Counted from the first letter of the stretch, positions 1 through 12,285 are shown. The stretch: DNA of 64,000 bases from Labia minor (GCA_963082975.1 OY720345.1:33426611-33490610); one strand, 5' to 3'. Notes: generated by a model not told the origin, from the letters alone. A program made the numbers and translations.

Positions 1-574
1 AAATAGGATAACATATAGATACAAATATATTTGAATTAGTGTATATATCGATTGAAAAGTCATATGGGGATACCACCTATATTCATCTGGTTTTAGATAT
101 TAACATAAAAGCTTTTAAATTATGATACTCTTACTATTATATTTCACTTACCTGTATATGGTTATAATATTAAGGGGGTAGTATTGCAATCGTTCCTAAA
201 TTTCAATGAAAACATACGTTCCTGTTTCCAAAAAACAAAGTTCCTAAAAAATTGATACGTATGTCCTTGTCTAAGCGTAAGGTGTAACTTAAAAACAAAA
301 AGGTGTTCCAAACCAAAATACTAAATTTAAACTATGATTAGAATGATACGGTATCAACTATCAACTAACCGAAAATTTAACTTTGTAATTTTATACCTTT
401 TTTACCGATTACAATACTCCAAAAAAAAGCAATTATCATTATTATCAGAAAGATTTTATCTAATTATAAAACAAAGGTTGCGACGGGGACATACATATTT
501 TTTAAAAATACCACCTAAATCTTAGTACTTCTTTTACCTTTTTTTAAGTGGTATAAAATCAAAAAAAAATTTAC

Positions 575-3500
575 TTATATTATGATCAATTGATAATGCC
601 CACTCCAGATATCTGTTGTGATTCTTGAATTCAAATAATGAATCATACTCAATTTCTTCTGTATTTTCACTGATTAGGTCGATTGGCGATTGTTTTTTTC
701 CTCCACATTGTCCAATTTCATTCCAATTAGTATCTTAATAAACATGGATTTAAAAAATACAAATAACTCATTAATCATTAAACCACTAATTATTGAATTA
801 TAAAAATAATTATATTATTCACATAGATTTAATATTTATAACATTTTAAACCAAAGAAGAATGAAATCACCGGCAAATAATGGAGAATGCCTAACAAGAA
901 AGGAATTGTGTGACCTTTATGCATCTAAGAACATATAGTTAAGGCGATTGGCGGGAATATAGCTAGAATGGAAGAGAAAATATTAGGGAGAATCCTGTTT
1001 GTGAGCAGTCCGTTTGGGAAACAACTAGATCAAGGAGAGATGGAATTTAATATGGGACTTGAGGGAGTTAGGAGAGAATAGATGTTGGATGGAGAGCGGT
1101 TAGGATAAAGACATTTGGAGACATGTGGTTACTGCCGTTAAGAACTTTCGAATAACGAAAAGAAATAGGTAGGATAGATAATATATTTAATTTTGAAATT
1201 AAAAAAATATACAGTCAAAGATTGAACCATTTATTAAACTTGTATTAAATTAAAATAAATATTATTGTTTATTCTAATTATTAAAATCGGATGATCTGTA
1301 AGTCTAACAAAAAGATAAAAAAAAATCATATTAATTTTTTGAAGGAAATCAGTGGTAGTTTGTGTAGATTTAAAACATAGATTTAAGTCTTAAGTATGAG
1401 ATAAAATAATATAAATATAAAAAAATTTTATAAAATAACGTTTTCCCAATTTACCAAAAAGAATAAAATAATTTTTCTATAAGCCTAACAAAGTTTATAG
1501 ATAAATTGGTTCATATTAAACGAAAAACGTTGGGCGCATTTAGTTTTATTTATTTATATGAACAATCAATCAAATTTTTCTAATAATAAAAATTTTACTA
1601 AACACATAAACTGATATAATTTTTTTTTATCATGCAATAAAATTGATAGATTAAGAGCTAAGAAATTAATCTTTTATTATTTTTAACTGTAATATACTTA
1701 TATCAAAGCATGTATCAATATTTAAACGAATTTTTATTACATTTACATATTATCAATCATATCCAAAATGTTTGATTATATTTGAAGAAATAGTGTTACT
1801 TGTTAATTAAGTGTTTTAGTGTGGTATGTATCTTAGTATATATACATGAATTATAGCTCTATAAAGGAAGTTAAATTGCATAGAAATCAAACGAAAACTA
1901 AAAGCGGACAACGTTTTTCGTTGAATATGAAGCAATTCATCCATAAACTTTGTCAGGCTTATAAACAAATTATTTTATTCTTTTTAGTCCATTGGAAAAA
2001 CGTTATTTTATAAAAAAATTGTATATTTATATTATTTTATTCTTTTTAGTGCAATTTTAATATGATAAATTTATTTAATATAACAAGAGAAATAGAAAAG
2101 ATGAAGATATACGAAAATTTACAAATTGAATAAAACAAAAAAATATATTAATCTTGCCAAATTGATTTTATCCATTTATGTTAAGTAAATGTTATTATTC
2201 AATAATAATTATTATATTATATTTATAAATAAATAATTTTTATTAATATGAGATTTTATAAATGTATATATATATATATGTTACGGTAAATGTACACTCT
2301 TGGGAAATGTACACATTTACCGGAAAATGTGTACATTTCCCAAGATTTTACATTTACCGTGACAAAAGTTAGGTATAAGTAAACTGAATATAATGTATAT
2401 GTACATTTCCCGGCAAATGTGTACACCTGCCTTTACGTTTTGGTAAATGTATACTCTTACCTTCGTATTTTAAGGAAAGGTGGAATACAAGTAAATTAAA
2501 AATGTTGTTGCAGTAAAAAAAATTTTATTTAAATAAACATAATACAAAAAGCTTTAATAACGAAAATTATTTTAATTCAAAAATGTGAATGAGAAACAAA
2601 ACATACTTATTACATATAATATGTCGTAGCTTATGATCCCAATATTCATAAATACTATTTTCGTCCTAATTTTTTAGGACCAATACGATGGGAATCAAAC
2701 AAATAATTATAATATTAAAATACTTTTTTTTATTATAACAGTTAAATTATAAAGGAACATATAGAAATTTCATAATGAAAAAAGTGCTATTTATTTGAGC
2801 AAGAATTGCTATTGTGGCACTTGGAATTACATAATATTCCAGCATTTTTACAACTGCATTTTTTTGAGGAACATGTTCCTTTACAGATGCATCTTTTAAA
2901 ACCTTGGCCACCAGTAAGGGACTGCATTCCTATAATTTCTCTTACCGATTTCTCAACATCTTGAGGAACATCTTCGTATGATATAAACTTTTGTTCACAA
3001 ATGGCGAATTCATGCCTAGAATAAGATTGTTTTAAAATTCCCTGTTTAGTTCCTAATTTATATAAATTTTTATCGTCATCTCTAGATCGTACAAGTCAGT
3101 ACAAGTGCTCTACTCGATTTCGTATTTTGTATGCTCACATTTACCAAAACGACATGGTCATTGTGAATTCAATGTACATTTCCCTTATTTGAAATTGTAA
3201 ATGTTAGTTGAATGCACATTTCCCAAATGAGGAGGCTAATGTGCACATTTACCGGAAAATGTGTACATTTGCCACAATATCTACTTTTACCGTAACATAT
3301 ATATATATATATTGTCTTCATAAAAAAAAGGTTATTCTATTGTTTTGTTTCCTTTCTCTCTCTATCGGGGACATATATATAAAAAAATAGATCTTTTCTC
3401 TATGCCATCTGAGGGGAAGAAACCCTTCCTCATTGGCGATACAATTGATTAATAAGAATTCATCATTAATTTTAAAATACTATAAAAAAATTTTAAAAAC

Positions 3501-6500
3501 GTTCAAATGAAAATCTAACCTGAAATCAATATTTATATTTTAGATTCCGTTGAAAAAAACTAATCGGAGCAATACAAAAGGAGTTAGTTACTAAAAGTAA
3601 TTAATCGCTAATTAATTACAATTAATTAATTATAATTCAATTATATTTCTTCTATTCCTTCTAGGGATCGATTGAAATATCTAAAAAAATTTTCAAAAGT
3701 CTATCCTAATAAAAAGTCGATGAAAAATCGATTTCAATTTGTCAAAAGAGTGAACAGACAGAGAGACAGACGCTAAGTTAAGAAAAGAAGTTAAGAAAAA
3801 CGTTATAATAATAACAAAAATAGGAACCTTATAACTACTAAAGTCTGAACAAAAAGTTTTCGGAGCCCAATTAGAATTAAAATTGCTTGAATATCATATC
3901 CAATGCGTTGTTTTAGTACATAATATATTAATACAATTATTAATTAAAATAAATATAAATAAATATCTAACATTTTTGGCTATATGAAACAATAAAAAAA
4001 ATATTTCTAGATATTTTTGTGTAAATATTGATAAAATGTATTGAATTTGTTCAAATAGAAGAATGGAAGAATAAGTATATTCTTTAGGGTAAAAAAGATA
4101 AATTGACTTATAATAATTAATAAGAATTCTAAATCTATATTTCGACTAATCAAGACATGAATTGTAAAAAACATTAAATTCTAATTTACAAACAAAATTT
4201 TCTTTCTATATATCTATATATATAAAGGAGAGTGTTTGTATGGTTGTAATTTGTTTCCTTTTTTGCTATCATACGAGGTAGGGTCAAAAAGTTCGCGGAA
4301 TTGGTTATTAAAAATTTATTAAAAATATTTATAACATTCTTACATTATTTCCCTTCAAAATACTCTCCTCCTGCATCTACACATTTATTCCACCGTTCAT
4401 ATAATTGTTGGAAACACTCTTGAAAGCCGTTTTTTGAAAGTTCCTTCAGCCGCTCCGTCGCATTTTCAATCACCTCTGACGAATCAGCAAAACAAATCAG
4501 CTGTGAACACTCCCATGTGAAATACCAACTTCAGAGGCAATATTATTGATGGTTGTTCCTCTGTCCGCACGCACAATTTGTCGAACACGCTCAACATTGT
4601 CGTCTGTAGTGGAAGTGGAAGGCCGCCCAGTCCGAACGTCATCATCAATTGTTGTGCGACCGTCGCGAAAACGCTTATGCCACTCGTAAACTGCTGTTTT
4701 CTTCATCGCAGAATTTCCGTATGCTTTTTTTAGCATCTCAAGAGTCTCCGAGGGTGATTTCTCCAGCAGCACACAGAATTTAATATTGCCACGCTGCTCT
4801 AATGACGACATTGCACAATCCGACGAAAGAAAGAAACTACGATCTACAATATTAAACACCGAACGCACGGAACCAACTACAACTGCCTGCTAACCTCAAA
4901 AGCACATTCACTACCAGTTATGCCAACCTCACAAACAAAAATTTCCCTTTCAGCTAAGAAATACTTGTCTATAAGCGACCATTCCGCGAACTTTTTGACC
5001 CTACCTCGTAGAAACAAAATAATAGAAAATTTTGAAAATCTACTTGGTATTAAATTCAGAAATAGTAGTGTAATTATAATACTTTAAAAGTTGTATATTT
5101 AATTATAATATTAAAACAGGGGTATTATCTGAGAATATTTAAAATTAATCTTATCTTATTATGATAGCTAAAATTGTTTGTTTGTATGTTTGTTTATTTA
5201 GCCATGGGTTCTCAAAAACCGCTCTAACGATTTTTTTCAAATTCACACTAGATATAGTATTTATAAAGAAAAATTGAGTTTTATTGATCACATCTCAGGA
5301 AAAATACATCTTCATTATTTTTTCTTAATTTAAATTTATATATGGATGACGTCACAAATGACATCCATTTTTTTTAACTGAAATTGTATTAATATTTTTT
5401 TTTATTTAAAATATTTTAAAATTTATTATTTAATTTCGAAATAAAATTAAAAATATTTATTTTTAATAAAATATATATATTTATTAATCTCTCTAAAAAA
5501 AAAACAACAAAACAAATACTACTTGGTAAATGGCTTGGAAAGATGGTAAAAAAATGTTATTTTTATTATCTAAATATATTAGTCCAGTGGTTAGAATGAC
5601 TTTTTTGACGAGTGGACTTCGAAGGATCGAATCTCGCCGAGTCGATATTTAAAAATAAAAATAATAAATTTGTTATTTTTTTTATCTATTTTCGTGTTTA
5701 TTTTTTAATAAATTACTATTTTATATTTATTTATTCATTGTTCTTTTATTAATTAAGTTTTAGATAGTTTTATAATTTTTAATATTTTTTCACTATTTAT
5801 TAATATTATTTATTATTATTGAGTACCCCAAGTTCCATTCATTTTAAAAAATTGAGTTTTATTGATCACATCTCAGGAAAAATTCATCTTCATTAGTTTT
5901 TTCTTAATTTAAATTTATATATGCATGACAGCTAGGGAGAGAACATTTGGAATAAAAGTTGTCGCTCTTATCTGATTTCCCTACCTCCCGGAGAAATTCC
6001 CACTAAAAATGTTTATAATATTTTAATTTAATAAATCAAACTAAATATTATTTTTTATTTCAATATTTTTAATGTTAATACAATAATTTTTATTTTATAA
6101 TCTATAAAATAATTTAATTATTTTAAAAAACGGCGGTCTACAAATATAATTTTTTACTTTCCCGCATACTTCGTATAAGGGAAGTATTGGAATCGTCAAA
6201 AATTTCGACTTCGAGATTTCGATAGATCTTGACGTTTTAGCCCTCCCTGAGTCGGAAAATACCATTTTTCGAATTATGTCTGTGTGTGTGTATGTATGTA
6301 TGTATGTAATGTCTGTAAGCAAATTTACTCAAAAACTAATCAAGCTAGGACTTGGAAATTTGGTACACCGATATTATTCACAGTTTGTAGATTTCTATCA
6401 AAATTTCGTCAAAATCGGTTAACCGGAAGTGGTCCTTTACCTACACTGGTTGCGTTTACCTTTCAAGTAAAGTACCAGTTTGCTTCGAGATATTTGCTTC

Positions 6501-9084
6501 ATATTTTGTATATAGATTTAAAAATATGAAAAAAATTGAGATACCAAATTTCATCATGATCTGACTACCGGAAGTGACATTTTACCTATACAAGTAGCGT
6601 TTCTTTTTTACCGACCGACGATAGTAAGGGAGGTATTGTTTTCACACCAAATTTCACCTATGGATATTTTTAGGTACATATCTCCACGAATCATGCATTT
6701 TCTTAACAGAAAAAACTATTTTTAGCATGATGTCTGTCCGTCAGTATAGATGTGTACAGCCTGAACGGCTCAACGGATTTTGATGAAATTTGGTATATTT
6801 ACTTAATACATCAGTAGGATGAATTGATCAACTTTTGGTGCAAATCCGGAAACTGGAAGTGCTAGTATTGCCGATCGACGATAGGAAGGTAAGGGTTATT
6901 TTCATATCAAATTTCACGTGAGGACATATCTCCACGTGTTATGCACTTTGTATTGGTTTTATCCTCGAGAAAAATCATCTTCATTAGTTTTTTCTTAATT
7001 TAAAATTATATGACGTCACCCAGCACTTCATGACGTCACAGCCAGCCCTTATATATTATAAATAAAATATAATTAAAAATATTTATATTATATCCATATC
7101 TGTTTTTTTACATTTAAAATATCAGTTAACCGGAAGTAGCACTTTATTCTATATATATATATATATATATAAATGTTACCAAATATCAAATTTGACACCA
7201 ATAAACTAATACGAACTGGCTTTTTATCAATACCAAGTTTACACATTCTAAATATTCATTCACAACTCTTTATACCTATTTATATGCGGGAAAGTCTAGG
7301 GGAGGACACTCCCGCTTATTTTACTCTCTACTCACTGTGAATCCCTCTTATCCCTCCCCATTGCTTCTCATCTTGATAATAGTGTCGAATAGAAATAGAT
7401 GATATTACTTGGATTAATTTTTAAGATAATTAAAAATTTAATTTTATCAAATAAATATCTAATTATTTTCAGGTAATTTTATATATAATTGAATATTATT
7501 GTTATAGTTTTAATTTTAATAATTAGAACCTCTCTCTCTCCCTCTATTTAAAATTTAAAAAACAGAGTGTTCTAGCGAAATTAAGAAATTTAAATGCCTT
7601 ATGCAACATGGATAGGTAAATAAATTGGACTGGAAGAGCAGACAAGTGTTTAGAAAAATCAACCGAAATGTAATTTAACAAAAAAATTCAAGAATTATGC
7701 TACTGATACGACTTAAATATAATAGGAGAGTCGGTAACTGCAATTAAAGATAGCGTAAGAAAATTAATCGAAGCAGGAAAAGAGGTGGGGTTAAAAATAA
7801 ATAGTGCTAAGACAAAGTATTTAGTAACAGAGAGGAATAGTATTAACACACAAAATCTTAACATTCAAAATGTAGAATTTGAAAAAGTATAAAAAAATAT
7901 TTTTTTAAATACTTAAGATCTGTAATCACGAAGGATAATAATATTCGAGAAGAATTTAAATCGATGTTGTAATCGAGTTACGCCTGTTATTATGCATTAA
8001 AGAGGCTTATCTCATCAAAACGATTAACAAAGAGGATCAATATTGAAATATATAAAACAATTATTTTTCATGTTGATCGATGATTAGGGTGACCATATTT
8101 CGAAAACACCAAACGAGGACAAACGGTTTATCTCTTTTTTAGAACTAAATTGAAAAAATTTTGAAAAAAAGTACGAAATGTCCTAAATATTGAAAAACGG
8201 GACAATAGGCTGTCCCAACCACCTAAAAACGGGACGTTTGGTCACCCTATCGATGACCCTGGGAGACGAGAGTAGATTTAGAGTATTTGTGAGATTAGTA
8301 TTGTTCGCGCAGCATTTATAGGCCAGAGGAAGATGAGGTCACAGGGGGTTGATGGAGATGAGATAACGAGGAATAATGTCTAGATATAGTTAAGGTTATA
8401 AAATCGAGAAGACTGGGATGGGAAGGGGACGTGACTGGAATTAGAGAAGCTAGAAATTGGGAGAAACTGAATGGGAAACATCCTGTGGAAGACCAAGGAC
8501 CAAGGTGGGTGGTCAATGAAGGAAGGGACATGGGAGAGATGGGACAGGGTAGGATTTGGTTGTAGCTCAGGATAAGGACGCTTAGAGAAATGTGGATGCT
8601 GCGGCTAAGAACTTTCCAAAACTGTAGAGACACAGAGTTAGATAAATATAACATATACAATAATAATATATAATTAATTAACTGATTAAATTAAAATATA
8701 TTTTACAAGAAAACAAATAAATGTCTTATCTATTTATACTGATTGAAACAAAATGGATGAAAAGCTTTTACATACAGACTTTCAACTAAATACTATGTAT
8801 CACTCGGTGGTACAGGGGGCGGAAGGGTGTGAAGATCACCGAAGGCGCTCGGAGCAGCTAGTATATAATATAATTAACAAAATTTCCTATTGATTTTTTT
8901 TTTATTTTCTTATTAATTTTTAAAAATTCTCTTTAAATATTCTTTATTTAGAGTCTTTTGATACCCATTGTATTATTTCACTAAAAATTAAGTTCTTACC
9001 TTGGTATCCCCAATCATCTTGGCCTTTGACAACAAAGAAGATTGATAAGACAAAATGAAAATAATACTCGTATTTCACTAACAT
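575..9084 (-). CDS. alpha-carbonic anhydrase paralogue (copy A), exons 1 and 2 only
   Basis: Exon 1 is 9084-9000 (signal peptide, ending DDWGYQ, phase 1); exon 2 is 733-575 and carries CGGKKQSPIDL. Both have the same length and phase as in the complete gene at 34063-21908. Exons 3-7, including the zinc histidines, would lie left of base 1, so it cannot be judged whether the gene is whole. Exon 1 differs from copy B by one silent base; exon 2 differs by eight bases, seven of them changing the residue. The 8.3-kb intron holds a Ginger-like TIR element, a 4.6-kb Helitron and a foldback repeat. The two genes are tandem and in the same orientation, about 25 kb apart. Confidence 0.88.
860..1160 (+). 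pseudogene. reverse-transcriptase C-terminal fragment, decayed
   Basis: Matches the better-preserved fragment at 18327-18600: it ends in the TTTGGAGACATGTGGTTACT region and the AAGAACTTTCGAATA tail. Stops in all frames. Copy B keeps only the first 45 bases (25950-25995). Confidence 0.6.
1405..2035. repeat. foldback repeat with about 140-bp inverted arms
   Basis: Arm 1408-1548 is the inverted, diverged copy of 1895-2035; both contain a run around ATAACGTTTT and a GACAAAGTTTATAGAT-like block. A third arm stands alone at about 11085-11220, and copy B keeps only the right arm (25993-26135). No coding capacity seen between the arms. Confidence 0.65.
2279..3297 (-). mobile_element. TIR element with integrase-type (Ginger/KRBA2-like) transposase remnant
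   Basis: Ends are TGTTACGGTAAATGTA at 2279 and its inverted match ending CCGTAACA at 3297, flanked by TATA on both sides (inside a TA run, so the target duplication is not provable). Sub-terminal repeats containing ACCGGAAAATGTGTACATTT occur near both ends. TGT at the ends suits Ginger elements. Copy B lacks the element. Confidence 0.6.
2787..3139 (-). pseudogene. C-terminal remnant of a KRBA2/Ginger-like transposase
   Basis: The minus-strand translation reads NLYKLGTKQGILKQSYSRHE and ends in a Cys-rich tail: CICKGTCSSKKCSCKNAGIL followed by CNSKCHN and a stop at 2787. This Cys-rich end is what I recall from proteins annotated KRAB-A domain-containing 2-like, which carry an rve integrase core. 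The integrase domain is missing and there is an in-frame stop near 3107. Assignment rests on memory of that tail. Confidence 0.5.
4274..5008 (-). mobile_element. internally deleted mariner element
   Basis: Perfect 28-bp terminal inverted repeats beginning CGAGGTAGGGTCAAAAAGTT, flanked by TA on both sides (4272-4273, 5009-5010). At 735 bp it is about 550 bp shorter than a full mariner. Confidence 0.93.
4345..4868 (-). pseudogene. mariner transposase with catalytic core deleted
   Basis: The N-terminal part is intact: the paired HTH region with FCVLLEKSPSETLEMLKKAY, then TGRPSTSTTDDNVERVRQIV and ASEVGISHGSVHS. The frame then breaks near 4500 and resumes as the C-terminus (GFQECFQQLYERWNKCVDAG, then GEYFEGK and a stop at 4345). 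The D,D34D domain between them is gone, so it can bind DNA at best. Confidence 0.9.
5268..5930 (+). repeat. direct repeat pair related to the HINE-A 3' half
   Basis: About 80-100 bp starting AAATTGAGTTTTATTGATCA at 5268 recurs at 5854, with CATCTTCATTA and TTTTTTCTTAATTTAAA. The same block occurs in HINE-A elements. A tRNA-like head lies between the two. Confidence 0.55.
5578..5652 (+). repeat. tRNA-like SINE head (pol III A and B boxes)
   Basis: TAGTCCAGTGG (5580-5590) fits the A box and GATCGAATC (5625-5633) fits the B box, with normal spacing. The acceptor stem does not pair, so this is a tRNA-derived SINE or tRNA relic, not a tRNA gene. Confidence 0.5.
6150..6604 (+). mobile_element. HINE-like element, family C
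   Basis: Has a TGTGTGTGTATG/TATG microsatellite core at about 6280-6308 followed by the shared TTGGAAATTTGGTACACC block and CGGTTAACCGGAAGTGG, as in families A and B. Ends uncertain. Confidence 0.45.
6605..7123 (+). mobile_element. HINE-A copy, 3' truncated
   Basis: Begins TTTTACCGACCGACGATAG; keeps the AACGGATTTTGATGAAATTT block and two TGACGTCA sites (7011, 7031); lacks the 3' sub-terminal repeat and hairpin. Confidence 0.7.
7700..8640 (+). pseudogene. non-LTR reverse-transcriptase 3' half carried in Helitron H1
   Basis: Plus-strand translation with frameshifts: KLIEAGKEVGLKINSAKTKY, LVTERNSINTQNLN, SYACYYALKRL, then TMTLGDESRFRVF and HVARM-like ends; the expected YADD box lies just upstream but is damaged. 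It looks like an RTE-type endonuclease/RT gene; the clade is not certain. A hAT-like MITE (8085-8249) interrupts it. Confidence 0.65.
8085..8249. mobile_element. 165-bp hAT-like MITE
   Basis: 11-bp inverted ends TAGGGTGACCA, with 8-bp flanks TCGATGAT / TCGATGAC. The same insertion at the same site occurs in the related Helitron at 12022-12196. Confidence 0.7.
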
Positions 9085-9543
9085 TATTTCGGGTTCAGAG
9101 AAGACGAAAATTGAAAATCCAGTTAAAAAAATGTTGGATTATATAGGTAGGGGATAGGTAGGTAATAGATATAACTCCTTCCATTATCTTCCTTTATATT
9201 TTTATGATAAGAATTGAATTAATAATTATTATTATTTATGAGTTTAAGTAAGTTAAAAATAAAAAGACATAATTTTTTCTAACATAAACAAAATGAATAT
9301 AAGAAATTATAAACATAGTAGAATTTAAAAAACAATTATAAATTAAAAATTTGTCCATATGCTTACATAAAATAACATCTTTCTACATCAAATAATTAAA
9401 AGTTTATATTAATTAAGACTTGAATATCATAAGATCATGGGCAGGAGATCAATTGTTTCAATCTGAGACAAAAGACAATTATAGAAAATCAATTCAATTT
9501 ATATATTTAATTGTTAATATTTTTAACATTATAAATATATATA

Positions 9544-10705
9544 CAGGGTGGACCAAAAGTCCAGTAATATTTGAATCGAGCGCTGCTTCGAATTGCGGGG
9601 GATAGGGGGGAGGGGGGCGTTACTAAACGCGAGAGCGGCTAGTTGGAATTCAGTGCCATGGCGTTGTTCAGCGGAGTACAGCGGAGTACAGCGTTTTGCG
9701 TACGCGAGTACTATCGCAACAACCATTCTGCGACTGAAGCGCGACGAAAATTTTGTACACAGTACAACATACGAAATAAAAATCAAGCTCCATCAACTCG
9801 TGCAATTAACAATTGGATACAGAAGTTCGAGGAGACGGGTTCAACATTAAATCAACCACGACCTATGACGTCGAGAGACCGTAAACATAGAGCGCGTACG
9901 AGCATCTGTTAGAGAACAACCTGGCCTCTCTACTTGAAAGCGGTCTAGTGTTTTAAATGTGTCCAGGACATCTTTAAATCGTATTTTTTACAAGAATTTA
10001 CATTTACACCCGTATAAAATTCAAATTATACACCAATTAAGGCCAAATGACTACATTCAGAGACTGCAGTTTGCCAACGAAATGCTTGAGAGGTTTACGA
10101 GTTTCAATAACATCTTTTTCTCAGACGAGGCACATTTTCACCTAATTGGGCTTGTGAACAGGCAAAATTGCAGATATTGGAGTGATGCTAACCCGCAATT
10201 GAAGCACCAAAAGCCCTTACATTCGCCCAAAGTTACTGTATGGGCAGCTTTATCAGCCAGTGGAATTATTGGTCCGTATTTTTATGAGGACCTCCAACGA
10301 CTCAATAGCAGAGGTTCGTAAAATTTTTGGTCAAAAAGTCATATCCAAAAGAGGTGACATTAACTGGCCACCCCGCAGCCCGGATTTGTCACCAAAAAAC
10401 TTTTTCCTTTGGGGATACCTCAAAAGTAAATATTTTAATAACAACCCTCAGTTTATTGAAGAATTAAAAGAAAATATAAGCGAGGAAATTCAGAACATTT
10501 CTCCAAACACTTGTCGGGCGGTGATGGAAAATTTCCGCACCTGGTTACAGGGGTGCCAAACTAAACAAGGGTCACATTTGGACGACGTTATTTTTAAAAA
10601 ATAAAAACCTGTTTTTTGTACTTTTATAATAAATAAACATATTTTCTCTCATATCTCTTTTTGTATTTTTTATAACCATTTGACTTGGACTTTTGGTCCA
10701 CCCTG
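9544..10705 (+). mobile_element. Tc1/mariner-superfamily element of the DUF4817 type
   Basis: 20-bp perfect inverted ends CAGGGTGGACCAAAAGTCCA, flanked by TA (9542-9543, 10706-10707), 1162 bp. Inserted in the 5' flank of carbonic anhydrase copy A; absent from copy B. Confidence 0.9.
9658..10604 (+). pseudogene. broken DUF4817/DDE_3 transposase
   Basis: Start MALFSGVQRSTAFCVREYYR and the HTH region (NNWIQKFEETGSTLNQPRP) lie in one frame, FSDEAHFHLIGLVNRQNC with the first catalytic Asp in another, then a gap, then GDINWPPRSPDLSPKNFFLW. The stretch with the second catalytic Asp (expected QQDGA) is missing, and the third Asp position reads Asn (PKNFFLWG where PxDFFLWG is usual). Inactive. Confidence 0.85.
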
Positions 10706-11402
10706 TATATATAAAATAAAGTACACAAACCATTATTATTTATATATATTTTAGTAACGATGATAATTATGATTGCTACCTGCACGTTCATCAAAATCTT
10801 TTCGACAAATTGGAATTTGATTAAAGAAATTATTTAAGATATGTTTTTGGAATGTTTTTCATTGTAAATCACAAAAGACAGAGATTAAAAAACTTGCTAT
10901 ATTATTTCAACAACAACATTGGATATCCACTGAAGGTGGATATCTATCTACTTGAGTACTTGCGGGTGATTATCATCAACAAATAAATTTTGGATTTAAT
11001 CCAAAAACATGGTCTTATTCCCAATACGAGAATAAAGAAATTTCACAAACAGATATGTTTTATGATACTGAAGTTGAAAAATATAAATATAAAAAATTTT
11101 TATAAAATAACGTTTCCCAATGGACTAAAAAGAATAAAATAATTTGTCTATAAGCCTGACAAAGTTTATAGATAAATTGCTTCATATTCTACGAAAAATG
11201 TTGGACGCATTTAGTTTTATTTATTAATATGAATTTTCTAAAACAAATTTGAACTCTACTATTTTCTATTAATATTTAATATTAATTAAATTAAAATGAA
11301 TCCTAATTCAAAAATATTTTCATCACTCAAATTTTCTTTTTAAAAAATGAAAAATTTAACAAAAAAATTTCGTGAGATAACAATTTCTTTCAATAATAAA
11401 AA

Positions 11403-12285
11403 CTAGCTGCTCCGAGCGCCTTCGGCGCTCTTCACACCTAAACGGGGGCTCCGCCCCCTGTATACCCGAGTGATACATAGTATTTGGTGGAAAGTCTGTA
11501 TGTAAAAGGTTTTCATCCATTTTGTTTCAATCAGTGTAAGTAGATAAGACATGTATTTGTTTTCTTGTAAAATATATTTTAATTTAATCAGTAAATTAAT
11601 AATATATTATTATTGTATATGTTATATTTATCTAACTCTGTGTCTCTACAGTTTTGGAAAGTTCTTAGCCGCAGCATCCACATTTCTCTAAGCGCCCTTA
11701 TCCTGAGCTACAACCAAATCCTACCCTGTTCCATCTCTCCCATGTCCCTTCCTTCATTGACCACCCACCTTGGTCCTTGGTCTTTCACCGGATGTTTCTC
11801 ATTCAGTTTCTCCTAATTTCTAGTTTCTCCAATTCCAACCACGTCCCCTTCCCATCCCAGCCTTCTTGATTTTATAACCTTAACTATATCTGGACATTAT
11901 TTCTCGTTATGCCATCTCCGCCATCCCCCTGTGACTTCATCTTCTTTTGGCCTATAAATGCTGCGAACAATATTAATCTCACAAATACTCTAAATCTACT
12001 CTCGTCTCCCAGAGTCATCGATAGGGTGACCAAACGTCCCGTCTTTAGGTGCTCTGTCCCAAAAATGTCTTCGGGACACCCTACTGTTTTTTCAATATTT
12101 AGGACATTTCGTAATTTTTTTTTCAAAATTTTTTCAATTTAGTTCTAAAAAATACCGTTTGTCCCGGTTTGGTGTTTTCGAAATATGGTCACCCTATCAT
12201 CGATCAACATGAAAAATAATTGTTTTATATATTTTAATTTTGATCCTCTTTGATGAGATAAGCCTCTTTAATGCATAATCAGTTT
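11403..12285 (-). mobile_element. Helitron H2, 5' truncated
   Basis: Inverted relative of 7990-8861. The 3' end at 11403 reads CTAGCTGCTCCGAGCGCC on the plus strand, with both hairpins (CCGCCCCC and GCGCCTTCGGCGC). Carries the same RT fragment (about 11640-12285) and the same MITE. No 5' TC end found. Confidence 0.75.
12022..12196. mobile_element. hAT-like MITE, orthologous to 8085-8249
   Basis: TAGGGTGACCA inverted ends, flanked by TCATCGA on both sides; sits at the same place in the RT fragment of H2. Confidence 0.65.

Larger units (their letters stand above)
4213..8861 (+). mobile_element. non-autonomous Helitron (H1), composite
   Basis: Starts TCTATATATATAAAGG after an A and ends with a GC-rich hairpin (CCGAAGGCGC loop region) followed by GGAGCAGCTAG and then T: the 5'-TC, 3'-hairpin, CTRR and A|T insertion rules of Helitrons. 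The paralogous site in copy B (around 33841-33865) joins the two flanks at equal length with one mismatch. Contains a mariner at 4274, HINE-like pieces and a captured reverse-transcriptase end. No Rep/helicase gene. Confidence 0.75.
1..11085. repeat. duplicated segment, copy A (carbonic anhydrase exons 1-2, intron 1, 5' flank)
   Basis: Collinear with 25212-37672. Matching blocks: 1-900 with 25212-25990; 1895-2268 with 25993-26360; 3300-4212 with 27230-27866 plus 33608-33852; 8862-9541 with 33853-34530; 10708-11085 with 37285-37665. Gaps between blocks are mostly inserted mobile elements. Copy A continues beyond the left edge. Confidence 0.85.

Noticed and set aside
5578..5652. Possible tRNA gene
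   Set aside because: A and B boxes fit, but no acceptor or anticodon stem forms; treated as a SINE head.
8316..8660. 114-aa minus-strand frame (and relatives at 11613-11816, 40175-40624, 18306-18769)
   Set aside because: Antisense of the captured RT C-terminus, which reads sensibly on the other strand.
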